This document shows positions 49,827-61,144 of a DNA stretch of 64,000 nt, piece after piece. Below the pieces are notes generated by a model. That model was not told where the DNA came from, did no database searches, and saw nothing but the letters and a program-made list of their open reading frames with translations. Source of the stretch: Capitella teleta (lineage: Eukaryota; Annelida; Polychaeta; Capitellidae); contig KB292985.1 in NCBI GenBank assembly GCA_000328365.1, positions 235,601 to 299,600 of the forward strand, given 5' to 3'. The position numbers and the translations under genes were made by a program. Positions within the stretch are counted from its first letter, which is position 1; each line of letters opens with the position of its first letter.

Positions 49827-52567
49827 ATGAGTGCCGCCGCGACCACCCCTGCCTCCGTCCAGAGGGGGCTCAGTGCACCCTCACCCCCCTCCGCGTGCAA
49901 AGCCGAATTGGTCTGTTGTCCTATGAACAATGGCGCCAGGATGCCGGTTCTTGGTTTCGCTCCGATCTTCACCGTGAGTTTAGTGTCATTCTGCACTTTG
50001 AAACCAATAAATTGCAATGGTATTATGGTGTATATAGGAGAATTAGGACGGATATACCCCCATTTTATTCGAAATACAGAGATTACTTAATTCGAAAATT
50101 ATATGTAATTATGTCTGATGACGAAATAGCAGATAAGAATCTTTTAATTTTGCTACTCAGCCAATTCATTAATACAATTCATTCGTAAAATCTGTTTTGA
50201 AAAGGGTTTGCCAATTGGGCTGTTTGCTTTCATGTGTCGACATATCATTCATATGTCTTAGTTATTTGAAGTGACATGAGTTCCTTTTAGAACTGTTTAA
50301 GTGAAAAGCTAAGTGAAACTTTAAGGGTTATTTTATTAGCCAAAAATATATGATTTCGTATTCAGGTGCCATATAATCTAAACTTGTATCAACTGTAATT
50401 CACTTGATTCAAAGAACCCTGGATAAATATTCTCGAGAAGGAGAATAGGAGAATATTGTTCAAATACATATATCTGGAATAAAATGCGTTTTCATTGATG
50501 CCTCCCTTCCAAATAATGTATGATTCACAGGGTGGCCGAGACAGTTGCCTGCAGGCAGCGCTGGATGCAGGCTTTCGACATTTCGTTCTGGAAAAGAATT
50601 CAGTGAACGACCAACTGATTGGATCCGTCATGAAGGATTGGTATCGCTCTGGCAGACTGAGCAGAGATGATCTCTTTTTGGCGGTTAAGGTACAACATCT
50701 GATTATAGGGTTTATATGTCCGAAATATCGTCTATAATTACACTCTAATATAATTAGTAGACTTTCTCTTACATAACAATCTCTCCATCCAACAGATCGA
50801 TGGCTCAGAAATTCAAAAAGTGACGACAAATATTCCCCAAAGACTTCATGACCTCGGCTGCGGATACCTCGACCTGGTCGTATTGGTAAATGAAATTCAT
50901 TCAGTTTTGAAATTAACCATTGAATCACGGGATATATCTTGTGACCGGGTTTAGCATCACGGTCTTAGGCTTTCAATTAAAGCTTAAACTTGGATGAATG
51001 AATCGTAAATTATGGAGCACAAGAGCTCATCTGAAGAGCCCTCGAGGCGTGATAAACACACCGGTTGTGACTTCAAACGACTCATTTGACATAAATTGAA
51101 GGAAAAACACAACCAGATCTCCAGGCGGTTCCCAGAGCCGAAATGTGGAGTTTGTCATCTGGTTATATATGCCAATACGTTGCCAATTGTGGTATTTTAT
51201 GTAGGCCTCTGTCAATTTTATATAATTATGAACCGTTCTGAAATCATGCATGCCTCATTAAATAACGTATACACAATCAATCACTGAATCAGAATAATTA
51301 TATTTGTTCAGTACGTATGTAAACCCATAATTATTTATTTGATGAATGGCTCCGATCGAACATATGATTGTATTTTCGGTTTCGTTTTCTCTTATGCAGA
51401 CGAACGAATTTGAAGATAGCGTTGATTCATTAAAAGAAAAGTGGACGGTAAGCGAACAAAACAATCACCGATGACCATCTGAGACAATGTCCATCACACT
51501 CAAATACAGACTTTGGAGAAAGCGGTCAAAACCGGATATTGCCGGAGTCTTGGGATAAGCGGGCCTCCTATGGTGGTCGCCGATCTCGAAGAACTGTGCA
51601 AGACTTGCGTCATAAAACCGTCACTATACTTGGTCAGTAGTACTCTGTATGTATATATAGTCTGCGGTTCATTCTCTTGGAAATACTAGGCAGAATTCAA
51701 AATTATTGAGCAAGTTTGAAGTATAATTATAGTTCAGTGCGATTGACGTCCAAAAGTATGTATACCGGAGCACGTGCCACGAAAAGTTCCCGCCCGGAGC
51801 AGAGTCCAAAAATAACCGCGAATCGTGCTATCATGATCAGGAAACGCAACAAACGAAATTGACAAGATTTACAAGAAAATGTTGGTTTCTTGAGCATACA
51901 TTTTATAACAACAAAATGCGATAATAATATTTTATGCGATATATGTGTGTTTTAAAGACACGCGTTTATGTATACATGCACGTGTTAACAAGACGAATGA
52001 ATATGCGTTGATCCACAGGTCGAAGGAAGATCCAAGTCAATATTCGCGCAACTTCCGCGTCTTGAAATGTACACGAAATACCGTGGCATACAAACGGCCA
52101 TCAACGTCCGCGTCGACGAAATCAGGTGAGTAAACTTTTGACCCACCCTGTATTTTATATTTGTTATCAAATTAAACCTGAATTGGAACTTTTCTTCTTA
52201 TTTCAAATGCCTACAGCGCACAGATTCCAGGAGGACTGAAGCAACTCCAGAAACAGGTCTTCCAGTACAGCCGATCACCGAGTCAGGTTCGACTGAAGCC
52301 TCCATATTAATTAAATTAACACGTTTTTATACATAATAATTTTCAGGTTTTGGTTCGATATTTCTCACAAAGAGGATTAACTGTGATTTGTGAAAGTGGA
52401 GAGTCTCAGACGACAACCAACTGTTTCAAGGTCAGTACGACCAACAAAGCTCATGACAGTTTTTGTGTAACACTCGATATTATGTCATCCTTGTACAGGT
52501 TCTTGATTTCCTCATCAGCCCTGACGACATGGCTGATATCACGCGAATTCTACTCAAACAACTGTAA
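49827..52567 (+). CDS. aldo-keto reductase-fold pseudoenzyme
   Basis: Nine exons in phase: 49827-49973, 50531-50689, 50796-50885, 51400-51447, 51510-51632, 52019-52125, 52217-52286, 52347-52430 and 52499-52567, giving 298 residues. Family hallmarks are MNNGARMPVLGF at the first strand, ALDAGFRH, RDDLFLAVK, GYLDLVVL, GYCRSLGIS, VLVRYFSQRGLTVICES and a C-terminal VLDFLISPDDMADI. In active enzymes the tetrad is Asp, Tyr, Lys, His. Here the aligned positions are Val68, Ser73, Lys102 and Thr133, so only the Lys remains. The segment following the substrate barrel strands is also unusual (SIFAQLPRLEMYTKYRG instead of the ECHPYL type). A Ser/Thr/Pro-rich lead of ~30 residues precedes the barrel. All splice sites and frames are intact, so the gene seems alive, probably with a binding or regulatory role. 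Catalysis of ordinary carbonyl reduction is unlikely. Confidence 0.8.
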
Positions 52568-53041
52568 TGCACAATCGAGGGGAATATTCACTGGATTTCT
52601 ATTATATTATAATTATATTATCATTATATTTACGAACCTTTTGATGGAATAATTTGTGAATTCCTTATAGACTGCGTTATAATCATTCTCTCCACAGGAT
52701 GGTTGTCAATATGTTTACTTGTATTTTGGCATATTAGCTGGTCTGATGCTCTCAATAATATAGTTTTCTTTTGTTACAGGCTGAATATCAAATATTAAAC
52801 TTCTGTGTTACGAAAACATTTTCTGTTCAGTTAATTCCCAAGATTAATCGGAATCATAACGTACCTGAAAACATTCTGAAGACGACACTCTTGATCCAAT
52901 GAAATAAATGCAACACAATTTCATCAATATCAAGATTTATTCATTAATAGACACTGTAACAAATATCATTCAAGGCTTTCGTGACCGTCAAATAGCTGCT
53001 CGACGAAGGTTAACAAGAATCAGAGAGTATTCTTAACGCGC
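52568..53041. other. intergenic region between convergent genes
   Basis: 3' flanks of the aldo-keto-reductase-like gene (+) and TTC36 (-). AATAAA-type words occur near 52900 (+) and, in reverse, near 52938. No gene seen. Confidence 0.5.
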
Positions 53042-54634
53042 TTACATCTCGCCCTTGCGCGTCTTGGCCACCATTTCGCGCATCATGGCGTTGCACATAG
53101 CAGCGTACGGATTCATGGCAATGACCTGCGCTTTGGCAAAGTCACTCCCCAGGGAGGACGCCTTCTTGAAGTCCTCCAACGCCGCTTCATCCTCACCTGA
53201 AAGAGGAATGAATCACTGAAGGATGAAATCAAGCAGAGGGCGCTGACCTTTGAGTCGGTGGATCAGAGCACGCTGGGTGAATGCCTGACAGGCCGCCTTG
53301 CCCTCTCCTTCACTTACACGGATCGCTGAGTTCAAATCTTCCAACGCTCCTGTGGATTCACAAGTTAAAGATCACAAACTAAAGATCGGCTTATTCACCT
53401 TCGACATCTCCAAGAAGACGTTTGGCTTGAGCGCGGTTGTTGAAGCCAGAGGCCCGTTCAGGAGCAACGTCAATGGCTTTGCTGAACAGTTCTAAGGCCC
53501 CCTTCACGTCGCCCTTCTCCGCTTTCTCAACGGCTTCTGCTTCCAACTGTTTGGCCTCCAACACAGCAGCTGTGTCCTGCTCCTCTGTCGAAGACATTTG
53601 ATGTTGATTAACATAACTTTCAGAAGATAAGCATGTAACTGGGCAGAAATTTCAGACACCCTCTAAAGGTTCCATGAAATTGGCTGGATAAACATGAAAT
53701 GTCAGATGCGATGACCCAAGTAACACCTCGAATGGAAGGCAGATCGCAGAAAGGCCGGAATACATGAGGCCGAATTGACAAGACCTAACTGTAATGGCCG
53801 AATTCTCGTTTGAAGAGGGTAGCTAAAGGAGATGTATGGGTTAAAATAAGCATTGCATGTCAGCGTCAAAGCATGATGATGAAATGACAAAGCTACTTTT
53901 CTTCGAGCTTTCACACCAATACTCAATGCTTTCAGGTAAACCACACTTAACACACACCTACACTAATTCTCAAACGAGAATTCAGCCATAAGTGTACAGG
54001 TTTAGCCAAACAACTTTATTCTTAATTAAGAAGCAATTTCAGTTATTATATGTACATGCATTACACAATTTTGGTTTGGACATACTTCCATAGCAACAAA
54101 ATCAATCTTGTCTTGAAATTGCTGACTTATTCACTATATCTTCCCTGATCACAGCTGCTGATGTTCTTCCCATCGAAAAACATTGCTATAAATGCAATGC
54201 GGATATTGCAAAACACTGGTGCATGTAATTATCATCCAAATAATTATGGTATCGAACAGCTCCCCAAGCCGTAGGTGTGGGAACTACTCCGCTACCCTTG
54301 GGGAGCTTGGTATCGAATGAAGATTGATTCAAATTGATACAAATGCACCCACTGAGTCACAATCCCCAGGTAAGGTTTGATCATCGAAGATATGATCATG
54401 ATCACTCAGAGAGTAGACAGTGAGTAGACCTGATGACGATCATGAGTGATCACCTGTGATGATCATTCATCATAAATCATCGTCTGCTGATGAGTGATCA
54501 TGTGATGTACCTGTTTCTGGGACATCTTGTTTGTCGCCTGCGATGTCAGCAAAGGGCAGATCCGGATTGAAGATGCGATCCAGAACTTCCTTATCGTGGG
54601 TAGACAACGGAGATTTAGTGCAAGTTGCTGCCAT
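53042..54634 (-). CDS. TTC36: tetratricopeptide repeat protein 36
   Basis: Four minus-strand exons in phase: 54511-54634, 53399-53584, 53248-53349 and 53042-53196, giving 188 residues (human protein 189). The start MAATCTKSPLSTHDKEVLDR leads into IFNPDLPFADIAGD, the conserved N-terminal motif. Three TPR units follow: EAVEKAEKGDVKGALELFSK with ERASGFNNRAQAKRLLGD, then GALEDLNSAIRVSE with FTQRALIHRLKG, then EAALEDFKKASSLGS. The C-terminus NPYAAMCNAMM is typical of the family. TTC36 is a small cytosolic adaptor. In mammals it is linked to tyrosine breakdown in liver; its role in invertebrates is not known. Intron 1 (926 bp) carries two small inverted-repeat insertions. Confidence 0.95.
53785..54000. 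repeat. ~215-bp inverted-repeat element in TTC36 intron 1
   Basis: GAATTCTCGTTTGA near 53800 has its complement TCAAACGAGAATTC near 53970-53983. The flanking bases match imperfectly outward (ATGGCC against GGCTGAA-type ends), giving arms of ~30 bp. No coding content, so a MITE-like element is likely. Confidence 0.5.
54257..54308. mobile_element. 52-bp miniature inverted-repeat insertion
   Basis: Ends CAGCTCCCCAAG and CTTGGGGAGCTT form a 12-bp inverted repeat with one mismatch. GGTATCGAA is repeated exactly on both sides (54248-54256 and 54309-54317). A CAG end with an 8-9-bp target duplication fits a hAT-type element of extremely small size. Confidence 0.6.
54376..54505. repeat. GATCAT/TGATCA-rich cluster
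   Basis: About a dozen overlapping TGATCA, GATCAT and ATGATC words within 130 bp, ending next to the donor of TTC36 exon 1. It may be a decayed simple repeat. Confidence 0.5.
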
Positions 54635-55324
54635 GGTGTGATAACGATGAAGTTTATTAAATTAAAATTACAAGTGCGAACTGGAAGTGTCAAAGGGTGA
54701 AGGCCGTTTTGCATCCGACTGAGATTCATTTTTGAGGCAACCAAGGAGTGCGTTATGATTTGAGGAATTTTTACAGTCACTTCCGGTTCGTGAAACCAAA
54801 ACAAACTAAAACATCACCCGCAGGTAGCAGCGCGTTTCATTTAAGTTTTTGGCCTTAATAAGTATTGCAAGTGAGATACCGGTGAAAGAAAACGATTAAG
54901 TTGTGGCTGGCTGAGGCCTTTTTTTGGGTTTCGGGGTCTAGTGAGAGGAATGCAATGATATTCATTTCATTTCATAAAATTAATCACTCTAAATCTAATC
55001 TGAAATCTCTTTTCAAGACTCTATAATTCTATAGTCTGATAGTATATAATTATAATATATTATATAGTATATTGATGATTAGAATAGATCTCACAGATTA
55101 TGGCAATATGGAGTTATTATCACTCAAACGTCTACCCCTAAAATACAACTTGGAAGATCCAGCCCCTCTCTCTCAGTCTCACGCGCGCGCTCAGTAAAGT
55201 CACAAATGAAGATCTGGTCTTAGACTTAGAGGCAATGTGGCTGCGACCCGTACGTCCTAAGGTATCCTAAGGTAAGGTAAGCACTGTCATAGCTCCCTAT
55301 AGCCCAGGTAGGTAGCTGGGCTCC

Positions 55325-55410
55325 TAGCACAGATATATCGGGCGAGGTCTGCGTACCTCCCTGTCCCGCTGTTCTATGTCAGCTATTGGGCTCCCTATAA
55401 ATATAATACT
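55325..55410 (+). repeat. dispersed repeat, shared with 56694-56765
   Basis: Shared blocks in the same order are CACAGATA, GGGCGAGGTCTG, TACCTCC and TATGTCAGCTA. The copies are diverged and differ by small indels. Confidence 0.5.
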
Positions 55411-56509
55411 CATATAGTACACTCAGCTACCGCGTCAATGATCCGATTCTGGACTTGACTGTCAAGTCGTGAAAGTTTGAGATACTTTATCAATTAAAAT
55501 CACTATTTATGCTGCCTAATACTTTCCTTTATTATTCAATCAATAAAAAAATTCAAGTTTTGTACATTTTTATATCTGTTGAATGATGTTTCACTCCTTT
55601 TTAACAATAATATTTGAGAACCAAGAATATTGTGCCATTGTTTTGAACGGAAATGAACCAGAATGCATCTGCCACTCGATATATTTTTTTTCATTTGTAA
55701 AGTTACCTGCCGGCTAGATTTAATAGTAAGGCGTTGGAGAGGCCGCGGGCCACTCTGAGGGGCCTCGTGGGCCGGAGTTTGGGGACCCCCGATGTAGATG
55801 CAATGACTGAATGTTTAACAGAAGAATTTATGCGTTTAGTAACAGTCTAAGCCATGTAAAACAGATCCAACTCCTTCTGCTTTTCGAGCTTAGCTGATCA
55901 GACGCTCAGAGTGTGATCTCATTTAATTAATCTTTTCACGCCTTGCATCTTTTATGGCCAAAACAATCCAGAAACCTTTGCCTGTTACGCAATCAGCGCC
56001 GAGTCACCCTCTTTGTGTCAACATTTATTAATTGTTATGTTGGGCATTTGTGAGACGACAGTTGAACAATTCACTTCTTTGAAGGTTTGATTGACCGCTC
56101 AACTAAAAGAAGCCCCTCAAACACGCCGACAAAAAAAAAGATTTTGCGACAGTCAACATCTTTATCAAAGCAGGCCTTTGTCTGTAATATGAACGCTTTA
56201 AATATAACACAAAAGTGACAAAAGACCTTTTATTTGAACGGTCGTGATTTTTGTAGTTTGACACATCAAAGAATGACGCCGAGATGGCGGATAATCGAGG
56301 AAAACTTTAATTTGGCTGCCAAAAATCATAGTCGGAGTCAGAAATTAAGGGAATTGGATTAATAAGTCCAATTAGCATTGAGACAGATCCGTCCCCGAGC
56401 ATCAAGTCGGATTATTTAGTGAGTCAGATTAATAAAACTCGAATTAATGAGTGTCGACTGTATAAAACCACAGACCGACAGGAGCTGAGGCAATGCGGTG
56501 TCCCCAAGT

Positions 56510-56765
56510 GAGGGGGTCTTACCTGCCTACCATTGGGCTCTGGTTGCATGAAACACATATGCAGCCTTCTAGACAGTACATGTTACTTATACAGACAGTT
56601 ACCGAACACTGCATTCTGTTGAAGTCTGCTCAGTATACATACATAATAAGATAATAATCACTATCATCAGTAACCAGGTAACTATTTCTTTTGCACAGAT
56701 AAACCGGGCGAGGTCTGTATTAGGTATACCTCCATCATATGTCTGCAGTATGTCAGCTACTATAA
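56510..56765 (-). repeat. dispersed repeat, copy 2 of the 2775 family
   Basis: Its reverse complement contains AATGCAGTG, CTGTCT, ACTGTCTAGAAGGCTGCATA and GGTAAGAC in the same order as 2775-2885. It continues into the block shared with 55325-55410, so one larger family probably explains all three. Confidence 0.5.
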
Positions 56766-56972
56766 CGTTAATTTTTAAGAGTCTTGATTCAAGAGGACTG
56801 TAAATGTTTAACCTGATTTGACATGTCTTGAGTGGGGAACCTTAAGCATAAATATATATTGTGATGGGCGAATGTTTGTATTTCATTAATGACTTTTAGG
56901 TGAATAGTAGTGTGCCATTGAAGCTCTGTTACTGTTTTTATTCCTCTTTAGTCACATTTTTACAGAACTGTT

Positions 56973-57945
56973 CAGTGTTTTTTCTGGGCACTGTTAGAAG
57001 GGCGCAGCTCCCTGCCCTGGTGGCGTCCGCCCTTCTACTAGCCGCCCTGCCACAAAGCTGAATGCCCTGCCTTCAAAACTTGTCACCCTGCAATATAAGT
57101 TGCATAACTGGCCTCATGAGCGCTCTGGCTCCTTCATAATCCGTGCAACGCTGTTCACTGTTGCCGTGATGCTTGCTCATTATGTAATACATCTCACAGA
57201 AAACCAGCCAAGTTTTAAAACTGAGTCAGAAGAAAACTTCATTACCATAGCAACCATTATTGATAAGGCTCAAAGGCGAATGTGGTTTCAGGTACAAAGG
57301 AAACTTGTTTCAGGCCAGTATTCTACTTTGCAAAAGTTAACTGGAAAATGGGATGATATTAAATTATTAATACTTTATTACTTTCACATGTATGAAAAGT
57401 ATAGCAACTCGGGTATTGAACATTGATTGACATTAATGATCGATTGATCCTAGAGTTCAGTGAAAGAGCAAGGAGCAATGGGACTCATTTACTCAGCTTT
57501 CACTCCCAAGGCAGATCAAGGAGTTTGGAAGGAAGGAGGGGGGAATTATGGAAGGGTGCTTAGGACCCAATGATTTTAGGCTAACATATTGAATTGTTTA
57601 CATGATCTACACATTTACATGTAGAGTAGAATTATTGTAGACCAATACTTTTGTTAATTTTAGGTGATTTCCTAAATGTATAATAGTATCTAGAACATGA
57701 AGCTGAACATGCAAGCTGAATAACATCCGGCATAAATTTCTGGAAATTTAAAGCTGTGTAATGCTTCAGGTTCCAGCCATAGAATAATATGGAAAATCAA
57801 ACATTCTAACTACAAGTATTGCACAATTACAAAGAAAGGTACACCCCAGCCTCTGGTAACATTTTGTAATTTGTATCCCACAGATATTTTGCCCTTATAT
57901 CCTTGTAAACGCCCTGCCCTTTGAAAATCCTAAAAAAAAACATTG
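56973..57945. mobile_element. possible hAT-like non-autonomous element
   Basis: Left end CAGTGTTTTTTCTGGG and right end (reversed) CAATGTTTTTTTTTAGG are related. Inside each follow AGAAGGGCG and AAAGGGCAGGGCG blocks, so the inverted ends extend for ~35 bp with mismatches. No matching 8-bp target duplication was seen. A 108-codon plus-strand ORF at 57100-57426 has no recognised transposase motif. Confidence 0.35.
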
Positions 57946-58236
57946 CTGCTGGACCATAGAGGATTGAGAGGAGTTGGATTGAGGAGAGTGGACATGTCCT
58001 GTGAGCAACTGTCTTTCGCCTTTCGAGCACATTTTCCAAATTAGGAACGGTCAGCTCGAGCACCAGTCCAGAGTCCACAGAGTATCAACCGTCATATAAA
58101 ACAATGGTTGCATTGTGACTTTTTGACCTCATTTTACGATAGATCAGTAGTTGTTTATGTTTATCAAGCTTTTTTATTAGCATCAGATCGGTTGTTGATA
58201 TGACGTTCAAATTGCAGCTGATTGCGTGAAGTCACG

Positions 58237-60195
58237 ATGACGATCGGTTGGCGTACCCTGGACGTGGGGGAGAAGGTGAGTGTTTCTATTCATTCTTCTC
58301 TTTTCTTCTCAACCCTCCTTCAAAGGCTCTTATCTACACTGCTCAAGGTCATGCAAGAGTTGAAGCTGGACCAAAAAGGGTTAGTAATTTCTTGACCTTA
58401 TGACCAAATTCACCTTTGACCTTTGATCTGCTCCACAGCTTTTCCTGTTCCTCGAGAAATTCATTCCTCTAGACTGCTTCACGGCAGACCAGACGGAATA
58501 CCTACGCATTACATACAAGAATGGCACAATTGCCCATCGCTCTGGGTAACCCATCAACCAATGATCAAAACACTCCATTCTATCTATTATTGATTTCAGA
58601 CCTTGCGCTATGTTCAGGAATCCAGTTGAAGTTGCCAGCGTGGAGGTCATGAACGGAGTTTCCCTCGATGCAAATGAGGTTCTGGTTGTCTATCGCTTGG
58701 ATCCGAAGACTCAATCGGTGTCCAAATACATTCGGCCCGGGCCCACGATCTTCATTCCGACTGCTAATGAATGGTAAGTCCTCCAGAATATTACATGGTG
58801 TTTTTACTCAGTGACTCAATCAGGTTCCATGAGTTTGAATGGCATGGCACTGACCCTAATAACAAGACCAAAAAAATCCCTCGAGGTTTGCACTTCACAA
58901 AACTACAGGTCATTCCAGATCAGTTTTACTACAACGTGAGTTGATTTCTCTCGGTGATATTATTGTTGAGCTTCATATCTGCTCTTTGTAGGTTGATGAG
59001 GTTCGCACTGCAGATGATGCTCTGATTCGGGTGAAGCTCATGATTTTCTATGAGTTACGAGACATTGAAAAAATGGTACCACATTCTCTGTGTATGAGTC
59101 ATTGAATGATTAATCTCCTTGCAGCTGTCAGCCACGAGTGACCCGATTGCAGACTTCATCAAGTGAGATATCAAATTCAAGGAGATTAATTTTGTAATTT
59201 GAGTTGTATTCCAGCTGCACGACAGCTGATGTCGTTGCTTTCTGCTCCAAATTAACGTTCGTGAATTTCATTTGTGAAAACATTTCTGTTGACTGAAGAG
59301 CTCTTTTTGCAGTTACATGGAGTTCATAGAACGATCCAGTCAGTTGAACGACCTCAATAATTACCCACAACTGCAAGAACGCTGTCGCGTGATTGGCTAC
59401 GTGGTTTCAAAGGTGGGTTTCCGTGGTTACCATGCCAGCCCCACTCTGCAGTCTATGCATGATGTTGCAATCATGAAGCGCACAGAACTAAAAGCTGAGG
59501 TGAGTTTCATTTGTCTTATGATTACCAGGTATTTTCATCATTCATTTTTACAACTTGTTATAACTTCTTGTAAGAACAATGTAATAATCTGATCATTTCT
59601 TTGAACATAAACATTATTCTTTTCATTTTTTGCTTGATTTTCAGTTTGAGACTGAGGAACAGAACCAGGGTATGACTGACCTACTTCTACAGAATGATTG
59701 CAGAGGATGGCTGCTGGTATGAATATTTGTTAAAGTGATTAATATTCATCTTTTCTTTAATTCCTACTCAGAACAAAGAATGGAAATCACAAATTTAGAA
59801 CACCAGCTTGCGATTCAGAAGTGAGTTTTCAATTAGTTAAACAAAATGAAGAAATTTTTTGTACCACAATTGCAGATCTGAAGAGGCACACAAATTAGCG
59901 TTGGTGAGAGGGAAATGCACAGAAAACGTGCGACAAAAATCCCGAGAAATTGATGCCAGCATTCAGGTAATTTGATGACCTTTTTAGTTAATTAGTTAAT
60001 TATTCATTTTATTATTTACTACAGAGATTGCACGCTGAGAATGAACAGAAGATAAGCTACCTGAGCCAGTTGACTGATCTTAGTGTGGATCTGAATGAAG
60101 TCATTTTGGCAGAGAACCCTCTCCCTGACAAGGTCATTAAGGTTGTCGCTAGGGACAATACAGCTAATTTACATATTCATCAATCTTCTTTGTGA
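58237..60195 (+). CDS. SPFH / major-vault-protein-shoulder-like protein
   Basis: Twelve exons in phase: 58237-58275, 58439-58545, 58600-58773, 58824-58935, 58992-59075, 59125-59162, 59215-59256, 59313-59499, 59645-59669, 59772-59820, 59876-59966 and 60025-60195, giving 372 residues. The N-terminal half is beta-rich (GWRTLDVGEK, LDANEVLVVYRLDP, YIRPGPTIFIP). The middle has VDEVRTADDALIRVKLMIFYEL, then SDPIADFI, then a helix with CRVIGYVVSKVGFRGYHAS. This pattern matches the SPFH/band-7 fold as found in the shoulder of the major vault protein. The C-terminal third (EEQNQEQRMEITNLEHQLAI onward) is a charged helix likely to form a coiled coil. There is no transmembrane segment. No vault repeats precede it, so it is not a full vault protein (about 860 residues). 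The role is unknown; self-assembly or membrane association is a guess from the fold. Introns are mostly 45-165 bp. Confidence 0.75.
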
Positions 60196-61144
60196 ACCAT
60201 TCTGTGATATTATCTCAACATTGAGCTGGTTTCGTGTTACACATACCCTTTTTTAGTTTTGCTTCTTCATGTCTATATTTCTATTAGACTTTTGTTATAA
60301 CCTTTCAAGCATAATAAAAAGATGAATTTTCAAAACATATAATTGTTTATTGACATTCATAACGCAGCCACTCTCACCAGATCATAACGTTGCTTGTAAC
60401 AACATTGAATTTGTTTGAATTTTATGCAAATGGAGCAGCCACATGTGCATAATATTAAAAGAAGAGAGTTGAGCTTAGGCTGAGCACAAATTCAAGCACT
60501 GATATGTGAAACAACAACGAATGATGAAGCCTTTTATCAAGAGGCTCATGTCATCGGGAGGAGAGCGGGATATCCACACAGAACAGCCACACTTGAAAAA
60601 ATCTGTGCGACAAAATTCAATCTAGTGCGATCAAATCTTAATAATGTGTTATTTTATTTTGTGAATAATCCGCAGATGTTAATGTTTAAAATTTTCTTTC
60701 ACTTGCATAGAAGCCTTTCTTACAAATATGTTTTACTTTATAACAAAGAAAGTGATGAGTGAGGTTAATGAGTACATTGACTAGAACGAGTACTTTGGGG
60801 TCCATTCCTTTCACTTTTCATTTGGAATAAAGTAAAATATCCACGATTTGCATGGGATTAAAAAAAAAAAAAAAAAAAAAGTTGAAATCCAGTTTAAGAA
60901 ATGAAAAAAAAAAAAAAAAACTTCATTATCAAAATGAAGGTAATAATATCATGAATAGAAAACAATGGTGGAAAGGTGAGAGATACAAAAATATCAAAAT
61001 CATAAATGACGACCTTGACCTGCTTGACCAGGTCACATCATCTGCAGGGGATACATGCACGCCAGACGTAGAAAAAGTCACTCAAAGACAGCGATTTAAT
61101 CAGCACCTCAGTTCAGTCAGCTGCAGCATTCGCTTGCTTTTTGT
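60196..61144. other. intergenic region between convergent genes
   Basis: 3' flanks of the SPFH-like gene (+) and the cadherin-23-like gene (-). Two poly-A runs at 60859-60881 and 60904-60920. AATAAA at 60313-60318 probably serves the SPFH-like gene. Confidence 0.5.

Larger units (their letters stand above)
54635..56972. other. repeat-rich intergenic DNA
   Basis: No gene. At 55735-55800 GGCCGCGGGCCACTC ... TTTGGGGACCCCCG looks like a hAT-type terminus. At 55260-55440 and 56500-56770 two copies of another repeat share CACAGATA ... GGGCGAGGTCTG and TATGTCAGCTA. The second overlaps the reverse copy of the repeat at 2775-2885. Confidence 0.5.
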
